A DNA stretch of 64,000 nucleotides. Origin: Cyprinodon diabolis (Eukaryota > Chordata > Actinopteri > Cyprinodontiformes > Cyprinodontidae). Shown piece after piece: positions 32,552-45,312 of this stretch. Each line of letters begins with the position of its first letter. Position 1 is the first letter of the stretch. The stretch covers positions 47,407 to 111,406 of the forward strand of contig JARPUW010000572.1 of assembly GCA_030533445.1 (NCBI GenBank), read 5' to 3'. A model generated the notes under the pieces. That model was not told where the DNA came from. It made no database searches and saw nothing but the letters and a program-made list of their open reading frames with translations. Both the position numbers and the translations under genes were made by a program.

Positions 32552-35500
32552 GTGGGTCCAGAGATTTCAGTCTACAAACTGACCAAAAATGGTGACTCTA
32601 GCTATAAATATGTGGCCGTGAGGGCGAGTTTAAAATGTTTTTTTGTGTTTAAAAAACGCCTGCCTCACACTCTAGCTTTTCAGTTGCTCCACTCTAGCAG
32701 GCTGGATTTTGCTAAAACTTTGTGGCGCTTGAGGTCTGATTATACAAAAACCGTAGCAGTTATCAACATACCGTCTTCAGTTTTAAATAGACGAAGGATT
32801 TATCTACAAACTGAGCTTCAAACTGTTTTTCTAGGTGAATGTATGCCGACACAGTGAAGTGCTGTTTTTTATGCTTTTTTTTTCCTCTCCCCATTCATTT
32901 CCTATGGGATTTTTTTGCGACGTTTTCGCTAATAATTCGCAAACCTTCGGACTAATGAGAAAGTTTTATACAAGCACACATCACCCCATTGGTCCCGACG
33001 CGTGTGCCAACTTTGGGCCCGATCCGCCAAACCGTGCGGGACTAGTTACGCGCCGAAGTTTTGGGTATACGGGAGAATTATAATAATAACTAGAAAATTT
33101 CTAAAGAAATTTTGAGGGGGGCCACCTACTGCCCGTCTGGGGAACAGGGCCAATACGGCCCTGGCAAGTTATGTCGGGGCTCCCCAGACCAACTGCTTAC
33201 GCCTTTGAGGGCTGCTGAGGGAAGGAAAGAGGGCTAGGTCATGGGCAAAGAGAGCTGTGTGCCACTTGTGCTGAAATCTGGGAAATAGACGTGCACAGCG
33301 TATGATGCAAAAGGGTAATATGGGTTGTCCATATTGAAACACAGTGGGTAAAGCTCAGTTGGTGGGCTCCGCCCGCCTGCTAGGAGCCCTTGCAGCGATG
33401 AAAAAAATCACCAATGGCGGGCTCTGCCCGCCTGCTAAGAGCCATTGCAGTGATGAAATCACCAATGGCGGGCTCCGCCCGCCTTCTAAGAGCCATTGCA
33501 GTGATGAAATCACCAATGGCGGGCTCCGCCCGCCTTCTAAGAGCCATTGCAGTGATGAAATTACAAATGGCAATGAGCAATATGCCAGAATGTATGAGTG
33601 TGTATAAGGAAGAGGCTTTTATTCTGTAGAGTCCCTGGAGTCTTATTTTGAAAGTCTATCATGGAAGTGCATCTAAAGATGGGTCATGCCCAGCAGTTAT
33701 ATAGAATCAATTTCCAAATGTTAAATCACTGGTTTTCCATGTTATTAGGTGAATAGTTGCTGTATTACAGAGTAAATGGGAGACTTTTATTGTGAAATTT
33801 GCTCTGGGTGTGTTTTGAAAAGGTCACTAGAGTCTAATAAAAACAACCTGGAAGAGTTTGGGTCATAATGTTGAGCCATTTGCATCAATTAATGCATTAG
33901 TATAATCTAGAGGCTTTTATTTTGTAGGGTCGCTGGAGTCTTATTTTGAAAGTCCAACAGAGTTGTGTTTATAGAAAATGTTCAGACCCGTCAATGATAG
34001 TTGATTACTTTCCAATCGTTAAATCACTCTTTTTCCATGTTATTAGGGCAGTAGATGAAGCGGAAATGGGAGGCTTTTATTTTGAAATTTGCTATAGGGT
34101 GTGTTTTAAACAGTCTCCTAGAGTCTATTCTCTAAAACGGGGTTGAGTTTGGGTCATAATATTGAGCCATATAGGGCAATAAATATATGTAAAAAATATA
34201 GAGGCTTTTATTTTGTAGGGTCCCTGGAGTCTTATTTTGAAAGTCTATCAGTGCTGAGTGGCAAGGGAAGTGTCATGGACAGCAGTCATATAGTATCCAT
34301 TTCCCAATGTTAAATCAGTCCTTTCACCCTCCATTAGATTAATATGTGCTGTTTAAAACAGCAGAGGTAAAATCTGTTTGAAGCTTGGTAACCTTGACAA
34401 CGCTTAACGAGCCTCTCACTGACACAGACAACAGCTGCACTCACTATTGGTTTCTTCTTCCCAGGCTTTTTTGTATGGGAAGAACGGCAACGAAAACAAA
34501 CGACTACTGATCAAAAACCGTATGAGTTATTCAAAAAACATTTTCACCATGAGCATCAGCAATCCTTCGACTCCAAGTATACCAACTTTGGTGTATGTGT
34601 GTCATTCAGAACAATATTTATGACGACTTGAAAACACATAGTCTGATTCGTTTCTCTCCCATCTTCAGCTCAAAAAGAATGGAGAAAGGCTGAAACTCAT
34701 CGACTTTAGGTTGGTCTGGAGGGTTTTTAAGGAAAAGTATTAATCCTACCGTAATTCCGAAGACATTGTGTGAGTCCAGAGGTTTCAGTCTACAAACTGA
34801 CCAAAAATGGTGACTGTAGCTCCAAATATGTGGCCGTGAGGGCGAGAATAAGATGTTTGATCTTAAAAAAATGGCCGCCTCACACTAAGATTTCAGCAGC
34901 TGCACTCTAGCAGGCTGCTGCAGAAGCTAACTGTCAGCTAGCTTCCAGGTGCTTACCCTCCGAACAAACGACTGCTGAGCAAAAACCGTAAAAGATATCT
35001 GAAAAATTCTTTCAGTGAAAGCAACATCTATCCTTTGTCTCAGACTGGGGTAACCTTCATGTCTGTAGGTCTTTCACAACCCAAAACGAAGCACAAACAA
35101 AATGGTTGGCCCACCTGCTCCTCCCTTTGTTTGAACTGCAGGACCTCACTCTCACTCACCTTTTAGCTGCTAAAGCACCCCTCCGAACAAACGACTGCTG
35201 AGTAAAAACCGTAAAAGGTGTCTGAAAAATTCTTTTTATCTAAGCGACAGCTATATCTTGTCTTCAATTGGAGTAACTTTCATGGCTGTAGGTCATCTAC
35301 AAACTGAATGGGAAGAGAAAGAAAAAGAAAAAACGTTTCATCACACCTAAGCTTCTAATTGAGCTAGCTGCAGCAGGTCACTGTCACTCAGCTTTCAGGT
35401 GCTTAAAATGTCCTCCGAACAAACGACTGCTGAGCAAAAACCGTATGAGTTATTCAAAAAATTTTTTCACCGTGAGCGTCAGACATCCTTCGACTCCAAC

Positions 35501-35695
35501 TATGCCAACTTTGGTGTATGTGTGTCATTCAGAAAAATATTTATGACGAGTTTAAAACACATAGTCGGATTCGTTTTTCTCCCCTCTTCTGCTCCAAAAC
35601 CAATGAAAAACGGCTCTGATTTTCATCGACTTTAGGTCGGTCTGGAGGGTTTTTAAGGAAAAGTATTAATCCTACCGTAATTCCGAAGATATTGT
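32552..35695. repeat. Unit 11 (3144 bp), class III, no foldback
   Basis: (TAA)3. Class III markers run from gggaacaggg (about 33145) through A1 (gaacaatatttatgacgac, about 34610). Block C is 33361-33571 and block B is 33612-34386. The start of A1 is disrupted (ggcaacgaaaacaaacg near 34486), which breaks the motif otherwise shared by all A modules. Confidence 0.98.
33361..33571. repeat. C minisatellite, unit 11, class III
   Basis: 211 bp, four copies (55+51+51+51). The first copy is ggtgggctccgcccgcc with gcagcgatgaaaaaaatc. The block ends in aaattacaaatggc rather than aaatcaccaatggc. Confidence 0.95.
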
Positions 35696-36266
35696 GTGGG
35701 TCCAGAGATTTCAGTCTACAAACTGACCAAAAATGGTGACTCTAGCTATAAATATGTGGCCGTGAGGGCGAGTTTAAAATGTTTTTTTGTGTTTAAAAAA
35801 CGCCTGCCTCACACTCTAGCTTTTCAGTTGCTCCACTCTAGCAGGCTGGATTTTGCTAAAACTTTGTGGCGCTTGAGGTCTGATTATACAAAAACCGTAG
35901 CAGTTATCAACATACCGTCTTCAGTTTTAAATAGACGAAGGATTTATCTACAAACTGAGCTTCAAACTGTTTTTCTAGGTGAATGTATGCCGACACAGTG
36001 AAGTGCTGTTTTTTATGCTTTTTTTTTCCTCTCCCCATTCATTTCCTATGGGATTTTTTTGCGACGTTTTCGCTAATAATTCGCAAACCTTCGGACTAAT
36101 GAGAAAGTTTTATACAAGCACACATCACCCCATTGGTCCCGACGCGTGTGCCAACTTTGGGCCCGATCCGCCAAACCGTGCGGGACTAGTTACGCGCCGA
36201 AGTTTTGGGTATACGGGAGAATTATAATAATAATAATAATACGCGGAATAAATATGTGCAATAGTA

Positions 36267-36342
36267 GTAGGTGGGCCATGCCTTCGGCATGTGGCCCCCC
36301 AACTAGAAAATTTCTAAAGAAATTTTGAGGGGGGCCACCTAC
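36267..36342. mobile_element. Foldback element, full, unit 12
   Basis: Same 76-bp structure, preceded by (TAA)5 and followed by a class I C block. Confidence 0.5.
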
Positions 36343-36573
36343 TGCCCGTCTGGGGAACCGGGCCAATACGGCCCTGGCAAGTGACGTCGGGGCTCCCCAG
36401 ACCAACTGCTTACGCCTTTGAGGGCTGCTGAGGGAAGGAAAGAGGGCAAGTTCATGGGCAAAGAGAGCTGTGTGCCACTTGTGCTGAAATCTGGGAAATA
36501 GACGTGCACAGCGTATGATGCACAAGGGTAATATGGGTTGTCCATATTGAAACACAGTGGGTAAAGCCCAGTT

Positions 36574-36811
36574 GGCGGGCTTCGCCCGCCTGCTAGGAGC
36601 CATCTCAGTGAAGAAAAAAATCACCAATGGCGGGCTCTGCCCGCCTTCTAAGAGCCATTGCAGTGATGAAATCACCAATGGCGGGCTCCGCCCGCCTGCT
36701 AAGAGCCATTGCAGTGATGTAATCACCTTTGGCGGGCTCCGCCCGCCTGTTACCATTGGCGGGCTCCGCCCGCCTTCTAAGAGCCATTGCAGTGATGAAA
36801 TCACCAATGGC
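36574..36811. repeat. C minisatellite, unit 12, class I
   Basis: 238 bp, five copies, matching the consensus class I form. Confidence 0.95.
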
Positions 36812-38936
36812 AATGAGCAATATGCCAGAATGTATGAGTGTGTATAAGGAAGAGGCTTTTATTCTGTAGAGTCCTTGTAGTCTTATTTTGAAAGTCTATC
36901 ATGAATGTGCATCAAAAGATGGGTCACGCCCAGCAGTGATATAGAATCCATTTCCAAATGTTAAATCACTGGTTTTCCATGTTATTAGGTGAATAGTTGC
37001 TGTATTACAGAGTAAATGGGAGACTTTTATTGTGAAATTTGCTCTGGGGTGTGTTTTGAAAAGGTCACTAGAGTCTAATAAAAACAACCTGGAAGAGTTT
37101 GGGTCATAATGTTGAGCCATTTGCATCAATTAATGCATTACTATAATCTAGAGGCTTTTATTTTGTAGGGTCCCTGGAGTCTTATTTTGAAAGTCCAACA
37201 GAGTTGTGTTTATAGAAAATGTTCAGACCCGTCAATGATAGTTGATTACTTTCCAATCGTTAAATCACTCTTTTTCCATGTTATTAGGGCAGTAGATGAA
37301 GCGGAAATGGGAGGCTTTTATTTTGAAATTTGCTATAGGGTGTGTTTTAAACAGTCTCCTAGAGTCTATTCTCTAAAACGGGGTTGAGTTTGGGTCATAA
37401 TGTTGAGCCATATAGGGCAATAAATATATGTAAAAAATATAGAGGCTTTTATTTTGTAGGGTCCCTGGAGTCTTATTTTGAAAGTCTATCAGTGCTGAGT
37501 GGCAAGGGAAGTGTCATGTACAGCAGTCATATAGTATCCATTTCCCAATGTTAAATCAGTCCTTTCACCCTCCATTAGATTAATATGTGCTGTTTAAAAC
37601 AGCAGAGGTAAAATCTGTTTGAAGCTTGGTAACCTTGACAACGCTTAACGAGCCTCTCACTGACACAGACAACAGCTGCACTCACTATTGGTTTCTTCTT
37701 CCCAGGCTTTTTTGTATGGGAAGAACGGCACCGAACAAACGACTACTGATCAAAAACCGTAGGAGTTATTCAAAAAACATTTTCACCATGAGCATCAGCA
37801 ATCCTTCGACTCCAACTATACCAACTTTGGTGTATGTGTGTCATTCAGAAAAATATTTATGACGAGTTGAAAACACATAGTCTGATTCGTTTCTCTCCCA
37901 TCTTCAGCTCAAAAAGAATAGAGAAAGGCTGAAACTCTCATCGACTTTAGGTTGGTCTGGAGGGTTTTTAAGGAAAAGTATTAATCCTACCGTAATTCCG
38001 AAGACATTGTGTGAGTCCAGAGGTTTCAGTCTACAAACTGACCAAAAATGGTGACTGTAGCTCCAAATATGTGGCCGTGAGGGCGAGAATAAGATGTTTG
38101 ATCTTAAAAAAATGGCCGCCTCACACTAAGATTTCAGCAGCTGCACTCTAGCAGGCTGCTGCAGAAGCTAACTGTCAGCTAGCTTCCAGGTGCTTACCCT
38201 CCGAACAAACGACTGCTGAGCAAAAACCGTAAAAGATATCTGAAAAATTCTTTCAGTGAAAGCAACATCTATCCTTTGTCTCAGACTGGGGTAACCTTCA
38301 TGTCTGTAGGTCTTTCACAACCCAAAACGAAGCACAAACAAAATGGTTGGCCCACCTGCTCCTCCCTTTGTTTGAACTGCAGGACCTCACTCTCACTCAC
38401 CTTTTAGCTGCTAAAGCACCCCTCCGCACAAACGACTGCTGAGTAAAAACCGTAAAAGGTATCTGAAAAATTCTTTTTATCTAAGCGACAGCTATATCTT
38501 GTCTTCAATTGGAGTAACTTTCATGGCTGTAGGTCATCTACAAACTGAATGGGAAGAGAAAGAAAAAGAAAAAACGTTTCATCACACCTAAGCTTCTAAT
38601 TGAGCTAGCTGCAGCAGGTCACTGTCACTCAGCTTTCAGGTGCTTAAAATGTCCTCCGAACAAACGACTGCTGAGCAAAAACCGTATGAGTTATTCAAAA
38701 AATTTTTTCACCGTGAGCGTCAGTCATCCTTCGACGCCAACTATGCCAACTTTGGTGTATGTGTGTCATTCAGAAAAATATTTATGACGAGTTTAAAACA
38801 CATAGTCTGATTCGTTTTTCTCCCCTCTTCTGCTCCAAAACCAATGAAAAACGGCTCTGATTTTCATCGACTTTAGGTCGGTCTGGAGGGTTTTTAAGGA
38901 AAAGTATTAATCCTACCGTAATTCCGAAGATATTGT

Positions 38937-41900
38937 GTGGGTCCAGAGATTTCAGTCTACAAACTGACCAAAAATGGTGACTCTAGCTATAAATATGTGG
39001 CCGTGAGGGCGAGTTTAAAATGTTTTTTTGTGTTTAAAAAACGCCTGCCTCACACTCTAGCTTTTCAGTTGCTCCACTCTAGCAGGCTGGATTTTGCTAA
39101 AACTTTGTGGCGCTTGAGGTCTGATTATACAAAAACCGTAGCAGTTATCAACATACCGTCTTCAGTTTTAAATAGACGAAGGATTTATCTACAAACTGAG
39201 CTTCAAACTGTTTTTCTAGGTGAATGTATGGCGACACAGTGAAGTGCTGTTTTTTATGCTTTTTTTTTCCTCTCCCCATTCATTTCCTATGGGATTTTTT
39301 TGCGACGTTTTCGCTAATAATTCGCAAACCTTCGGACTAATGAGAAAGTTTTATACAAGCACACATCACCCCATTGGTCCCGACGCGTGTGCCAACTTTG
39401 GGCCCGATCCGCCAAACCGTGCGGGACTAGTTACGCGCCGAAGTTTTGGGTATACGGGAGAATTATAATAACTAGAAAATTTCTAAAGAAATTTTGAGGG
39501 GGGCCACCTACTGCCCGTCTGGGGAACCGGGCCAATACGGCCCTGGCAAGTGACGTCGGGGCTCCCCAGACCAACTGCTTACGCCTTTGAGGGCTGCTGA
39601 GGGAAGGAAAGAGGGCAAGTTCATGGGCAAAGAGAGCTGTGTGCCACTTGTGCTGAAATCTGGGAAATAGACGTGCACAGCGTATGATGCACAAGGGTAA
39701 TATGGGTTGTCAATATTGAAACACAGTGGGTAAAGCCAAGTTTGCGGGCTTCGCCCGCCTTCTGGGATCCATCTCAGTGAAGAAAAAAATCACCAATGGC
39801 GGGCTCTGCCCGCCTTCTAAGAGCCATTGCAGTGATGAAATCACCAATGGCGGGCTCCGCCCGCCTGCTAAGAGCCATTGCAGTGATGTAATCACCTTTG
39901 GCGGGCTCCGCCCGCCTGTTACCATTGGCGGGCTCCGCCCGCCTTCTAAGAGCCATTGCAGTGATGAAATCACCAATGGCAATGAGCAATATGCCAGAAT
40001 GTATGAGTGTGTATAAGGAAGAGGCTTTTATTCTGTAGAGTCCTTGTAGTCTTATTTTGAAAGTCTATCATGAATGTGCATCAAAAGATGGGTCACGCCC
40101 AGCAGTGATATAGAATCCATTTCCAAATGTTAAATCACTGGTTTTCCATGTTATTAGGTGAATAGTTGCTGTATTACAGAGTAAATGGGAGACTTTTATT
40201 GTGAAATTTGCTCTGGGTGTGTTTTGAAAAGGTCACTAGAGTCTAATAAAAACAACCTGGAAGAGTTTGGGTCATAATGTTGAGCCATTTGCATCAATTA
40301 ATGCATTAGTATAATCTAGAGGCTTTTATTTTGTAGGGTCCCTGGAGTCTTATTTTGAAAGTCCAACAGAGTTGTGTTTATAGAAAATGTTCAGACCCGT
40401 CAATGATAGTTGATTACTTTCCAATCGTTAAAACACTCTTTTTCCATGTTATTAGGGCAGTAGATGAAGCGGAAATGGGAGGCTTTTATTTTGAAATTTG
40501 CTATAGGGTGTGTTTTAAACAGTCTCCTAGAGTCTATTCTCTAAAACGGGGTTGAGTTTGGGTCATAATGTTGAGCCATATAGGGCAATAAATATATGTA
40601 AAAAATATAGAGGCTTTTATTTTGTAGGGTCCCTGGAGTCTTATTTTGAAAGTCTATCAGTGCTGAGTGGCAAGGGAAGTGTCATGGACAGCAGTCATAT
40701 AGTATCCATTTCCCAATGTTAAATCAGTCCTTTCACCCTCCATTAGATTAATATGTGCTGTTTAAAACAGCAGAGGTAAAATCTGTTTGAAGCTTGGTAA
40801 CCTTGACAATGCTTAACGAGCCTCTCACTGACACAGACAACAGCTGCACTCACTATTGGTTTCTTCTTCCCAGGCTTTTTTGTATGGGAAGAACGGCACC
40901 GAACAAACGACTACTGATCAAAAACCGTATGAGTTATTCAAAAAACATTTTCACCATGAGCATCAGCAATCCTTCGACTCCAACTATACCAACTTTGGTG
41001 TATGTGTGTCATTCAGAAAAATATTTATGACGAGTTGAAAACACATAGTCTGATTCGTTTCTCTCCCATCTTCAGCTCAAAAAGAATAGAGAAAGGCTGA
41101 AACTCTCATCGACTTTAGGTTGGTCTGGAGGGTTTTTAAGGAAAAGTATTAATCCTACCGTAATTCCGAAGACATTGTGTGAGTCCAGAGGTTTCAGTCT
41201 ACAAACTGACCAAAAATGGTGACTGTAGCTCCAAATATGTGGCCGTGAGGGCGAGAATAAGATGTTTGATCTTAAAAAAATGGCCGCCTCACACTAAGAT
41301 TTCAGCAGCTGCACTCTAGCAGGCTGCTGCAGAAGCTAACTGTCAGCTAGCTTCCAGGTGCTTACCCTCCGAACAAACGACTGCTGAGCAAAAACCGTAA
41401 AAGATATCTGAAAAATTCTTTCAGTGAAAGCAACATCTATCCTTTGTCTCAGACTGGGGTAACCTTCATGTCTGTAGGTCTTTCACAACCCAAAACGAAG
41501 CACAAACAAAATGGTTGGCCCACCTGCTCCTCCCTTTGTTTGAACTGCAGGACCTCACTCTCACTCACCTTTTAGCTGCTAAAGCACCCCTCCGAACAAA
41601 CGACTGCTGAGTAAAAACCGTAAAAGGTATCTGAAAAATTCTTTTTATCTAAGCGACAGCTATATCTTGTCTTCAATTGGAGTAACTTTCATGGCTGTAG
41701 GTCATCTACAAACTGAATGGGAAGAGAAAGAAAAAGAAAAAAACGTTTCATCACACCTAAGCTTCTAATTGAGCTAGCTGCAGCAGGTCACTGTCACTCA
41801 GCTTTCAGGTGCTTAAAATGTCCTCCGAACAAACGACTGCTGAGCAAAAACCGTATGAGTTATTCAAAAAATTTTTTCACCGTGAGCGTCAGTCATCCTT

Positions 41901-42105
41901 CGACTCCAACTATGCCAACTTTGGTGTATGTGTGTCATTCAGAAAAATATTTATGACGAGTTTAAAACACATAGTCGGATTCGTTTTTCTCCCCTCTTCT
42001 GCTCCAAAACCAATGAAAAACGGCTCTGATTTTCATCGACTTTAGGTCGGTCTGGAGGGTTTTTAAGGAAAAGTATTAATCCTACCGTAATTCCGAAGAT
42101 ATTGT
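38937..42105. repeat. Unit 13 (3169 bp), class I, no foldback
   Basis: Shares tatggcgac (about 39227) with units 3 and 14. (TAA)2. Block C (39743-39980) has a diverged first copy (tttgcgggcttcg, tctgggatcc). Block B is 40021-40795, with gttaaaacactc in B2. The tail has the extra A at 41738-41743 shared with unit 2. Confidence 0.98.
39743..39980. repeat. C minisatellite, unit 13, class I with diverged first copy
   Basis: 238 bp, five copies. The first copy begins ttgcgggcttcg and continues ttctgggatcc; copies 2-5 are standard. Confidence 0.95.
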
Positions 42106-42673
42106 GTGGGTCCAGAGATTTCAGTCTACAAACTGACCAAAAATGGTGACTCTAGCTATAAATATGTGGCCGTGAGGGCGAGTTTAAAATGTTTTTTTGT
42201 GTTTAAAAAACGCCTGCCTCACACTCTAGCTTTTCAGTTGCTCCACTCTAGCAGGCTGGATTTTGCTAAAACTTTGTGGCGCTTGAGGTCTGATTATACA
42301 AAAACCGTAGCAGTTATCAACATACCGTCTTCAGTTTTAAATAGACGAAGGATTTATCTACAAACTGAGCTTCAAACTGTTTTTCTAGGTGAATGTATGG
42401 CGACACAGTGAAGTGCTGTTTTTTATGCTTTTTTTTTCCTCTCCCCATTCATTTCCTATGGGATTTTTTTGCGACGTTTTCGCTAATAATTCGCAAACCT
42501 TCGGACTAATGAGAAAGTTTTATACAAGCACACATCACCCCATTGGTCCCGACGCGTGTGCCAACTTTGGGCCCGATCCGCCAAACCGTGCGGGACTAGT
42601 TACGCGCCGAAGTTTTGGGTATACGGGAGAATTATAATAATAATAATACGCGGAATAAATATGTGCAATAGTA

Positions 42674-42749
42674 GTAGGTGGGCCATGCCTTCGGCATGTG
42701 GCCCCCCAACTAGAAAATTTCTAAAGAAATTTTGAGGGGGGCCACCTAC
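42674..42749. mobile_element. Foldback element, full, unit 14
   Basis: Same 76-bp structure, preceded by (TAA)4 and followed by a class III C block. The partner unit 17 lacks the left arm. Confidence 0.5.
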
Positions 42750-42980
42750 TGCCCGTCTGGGGAACAGGGCCAATACGGCCCTGGCAAGTGATGTCGGGGC
42801 TCACCAGACCAACTGCTTACGCCTTTGAGGGCTGCTGAGGGAAGGAAAGAGGGCTAGGTCATGGGCAAAGAGAGCTGTGTGCCACTTGTGCTGAAATCTG
42901 GGAAATAGACGTGCACAGCGTATGATGCAAAAGGGTAATATGGGTTGTCCATATTGAACCGCAGTGGGTAAAGCTCAGTT

Positions 42981-43191
42981 GGGGGGCTCCGCCCGCCTGC
43001 TAGGAGCCCTTGCAGCGATGAAAAAAATCACCAATGGCGGGCTCTGCCCGCCTGCTAAGAGCCATTGCAGTGATGAAATCACCAATGGCGGGCTCCGCCC
43101 GCCTTCTAAGAGCCATTGCAGTGATGAAATCACCAATGGCGGGCTCCGCCCGCCTTCTAAGAGCCATTGCAGTGATGAAATTACAAATGGC
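42981..43191. repeat. C minisatellite, unit 14, class III
   Basis: 211 bp, four copies. The first copy begins ggggggctcc, shared only with unit 17. Confidence 0.95.
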
Positions 43192-45312
43192 AATGAGCAA
43201 TATGCCAGAATGTATGAGTGTGTATAAGGAAGAGGCTTTTATTCTGTAGAGTCCCTGGAGTCTTATTTTGAAAGTCTATCATGGAAGTGCATCTAAAGAT
43301 GGGTCATGCCCAGCAGTTATATAGAATCAATTTCCAAATGTTAAATCACTGGTTTTCCATGTTATTAGGTGAATAGTTGCTGTATTACAGAGTAAATGGG
43401 AGACTTTTATTGTGAAATTTGCTCTGGGTGTGTTTTGAAAAGGTCACTAGAGTCTAATAAAAACAACCTGGAAGAGTTTGGGTCATAATGTTGAGCCATT
43501 TGCATCAATTAATGCATTAGTATAATCTAGAGGCTTTTATTTTGTAGGGTCGCTGGAGTCTTATTTTGAAAGTCCAACAGAGTTGTGTTTATAGAAAATG
43601 TTCAGACCCGTCAATGATAGTTGATTACTTTCCAATCGTTAAATCACTCTTTTTCCATGTTATTAGGGCAGTAGATGAAGCGGAAATGGGAGGCTTTTAT
43701 TTTGAAATTTGCTATAGGGTGTGTTTTAAACAGTCTCCTAGAGTCTATTCTCTAAAACGGGGTTGAGTTTGGGTCATAATGTTGAGCCATATAGGGCAAT
43801 AAATATATGTAAAAAATATAGAGGCTTTTATTTTGTAGGGTCCCTGGAGTCTTATTTTGAAAGTCTATCAGTGCTGAGTGGCAAGGGAAGTGTCATGGAC
43901 AGCAGTCATATAGTATCCATTTCCCAATGTTAAATCAGTCCTTTCACCCTCCATTAGATTAATATGTGCTGTTTAAAACAGCAGAGGTAAAATCTGTTTG
44001 AAGCTTGGTAACCTTGACAACGCTTAACGAGCCTCTCACTGACACAGACAACAGCTGCACTCACTATTGGTTTCTTCTTCCCAGGCTTTTTTGTATAGGA
44101 AGAACGGCACCGAACAAACGACTACTGATCAAAAACCGTATGAGTTATTCAAAAAACATTTTCACCATGAGCATCAGCAATCCTTCGACTCCAACTATAC
44201 CAACTTTGGTGTATGTGTGTCATTCAGAACAATATTTATGACGACTTGAAAACACATAGTCTGATTCGTTTCTCTCCCATCTTCAGCTCAAAAAGAATGG
44301 AGAAAGGCTGAAACTCATCGACTTTAGGTTGGTCTGGAGGGTTTTTAAGGAAAAGTATTAATCCTACCGTAATTCCGAAGACATTGTGTGAGTCCAGAGG
44401 TTTCAGTCTACAAACTGACCAAAAATGGTGACTGTAGCTCCAAATATGTGGCCGTGAGGGCGAGAATAAGATGTTTGATCTTAAAAAAATGGCCGCCTCA
44501 CACTAAATTTCAGCAGCTGCACTCTAGCAGGCTGCTGCAGAAGCTAACTGTCAGCTAGCTTCCAGGTGCTTACCCTCCGAACAAACGACTGCTGAGCAAA
44601 AACCGTAAAAGATATCTGAAAAATTCTTTCAGTGAAAGCAACATCTATCCTTTGTCTCAGACTGGGGTAACCTTCATGTCTGTAGGTCTTTCACAACCCA
44701 AAACGAAGCACAAACAAAATGGTTGGCCCACCTGCTCCTCCCTTTGTTTGAACTGCAGGACCTCACTCTCACTCACCTTTTAGCTGCTAAAGCACCCCTC
44801 CGAACAAACGACTGCTGAGTAAAAACCGTAAAAGGTATCTGAAAAATTCTTTTTATCTAAGCGACAGCTATATCTTGTCTTCAATTGGAGTAACTTTCAT
44901 GGCTGTAGGTCATCTACAAACTGAATGGGAAGAGAAAGAAAAAGAAAAAACGTTTCATCACACCTAAGCTTCTAATTGAGCTAGCTGCAGCAGGTCACTG
45001 TCACTCAGCTTTCAGGTGCTTAAAATGTCCTCCGAACAAACGACTGCTGAGCAAAAACCGTATGAGTTATTCAAAAAATTTTTTCACCGTGAGCGTCAGT
45101 CATGCTTCGACTCCAACTATGCCAACTTTGGTGTATGTGTGTCATTCAGAAAAATATTTATGACGAGTTTAAAACACATAGTCTGATTCGTTTTTCTCCC
45201 CTCTTCTGCTCCAAAACCAATGAAAAACGGCTCTGATTTTCATCGACTTTAGGTCGGTCTGGAGGGTTTTTAAGGAAAAGTATTAATCCTACCGTAATTC
45301 CGAAGATATTGT

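Larger units (their letters stand above)
35696..38936. repeat. Unit 12 (3241 bp), class I, full foldback
   Basis: (TAA)5, foldback 36267-36342, block C 36574-36811, block B 36852-37627. It shares attactataatc with units 10, 15 and 19, and gtcatgtacag (about 37513) with unit 19. Private changes include accgtaggag in A1 and cgcacaaacg at the start of A3. Confidence 0.98.
42106..45312. repeat. Unit 14 (3207 bp), class III, full foldback
   Basis: (TAA)4, foldback 42674-42749. From just right of the foldback into unit 15 it matches unit 17 at an offset of 9421 bp, sharing private variants gttggggggctcc, tttgtatagg, cactaaattt and gtcatgcttcg. Block C is 42981-43191 and block B is 43232-44006. Confidence 0.98.

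Noticed and set aside
36190..36813. Minus-strand frame of up to 207 codons over C block, spacer and foldback
   Set aside because: It is made of the 17-codon C repeat, a GC-rich spacer, hairpin arms and a poly-isoleucine run read from the TAA tract. Length changes with microsatellite and foldback indels, and other units break it (units 8 and 13).
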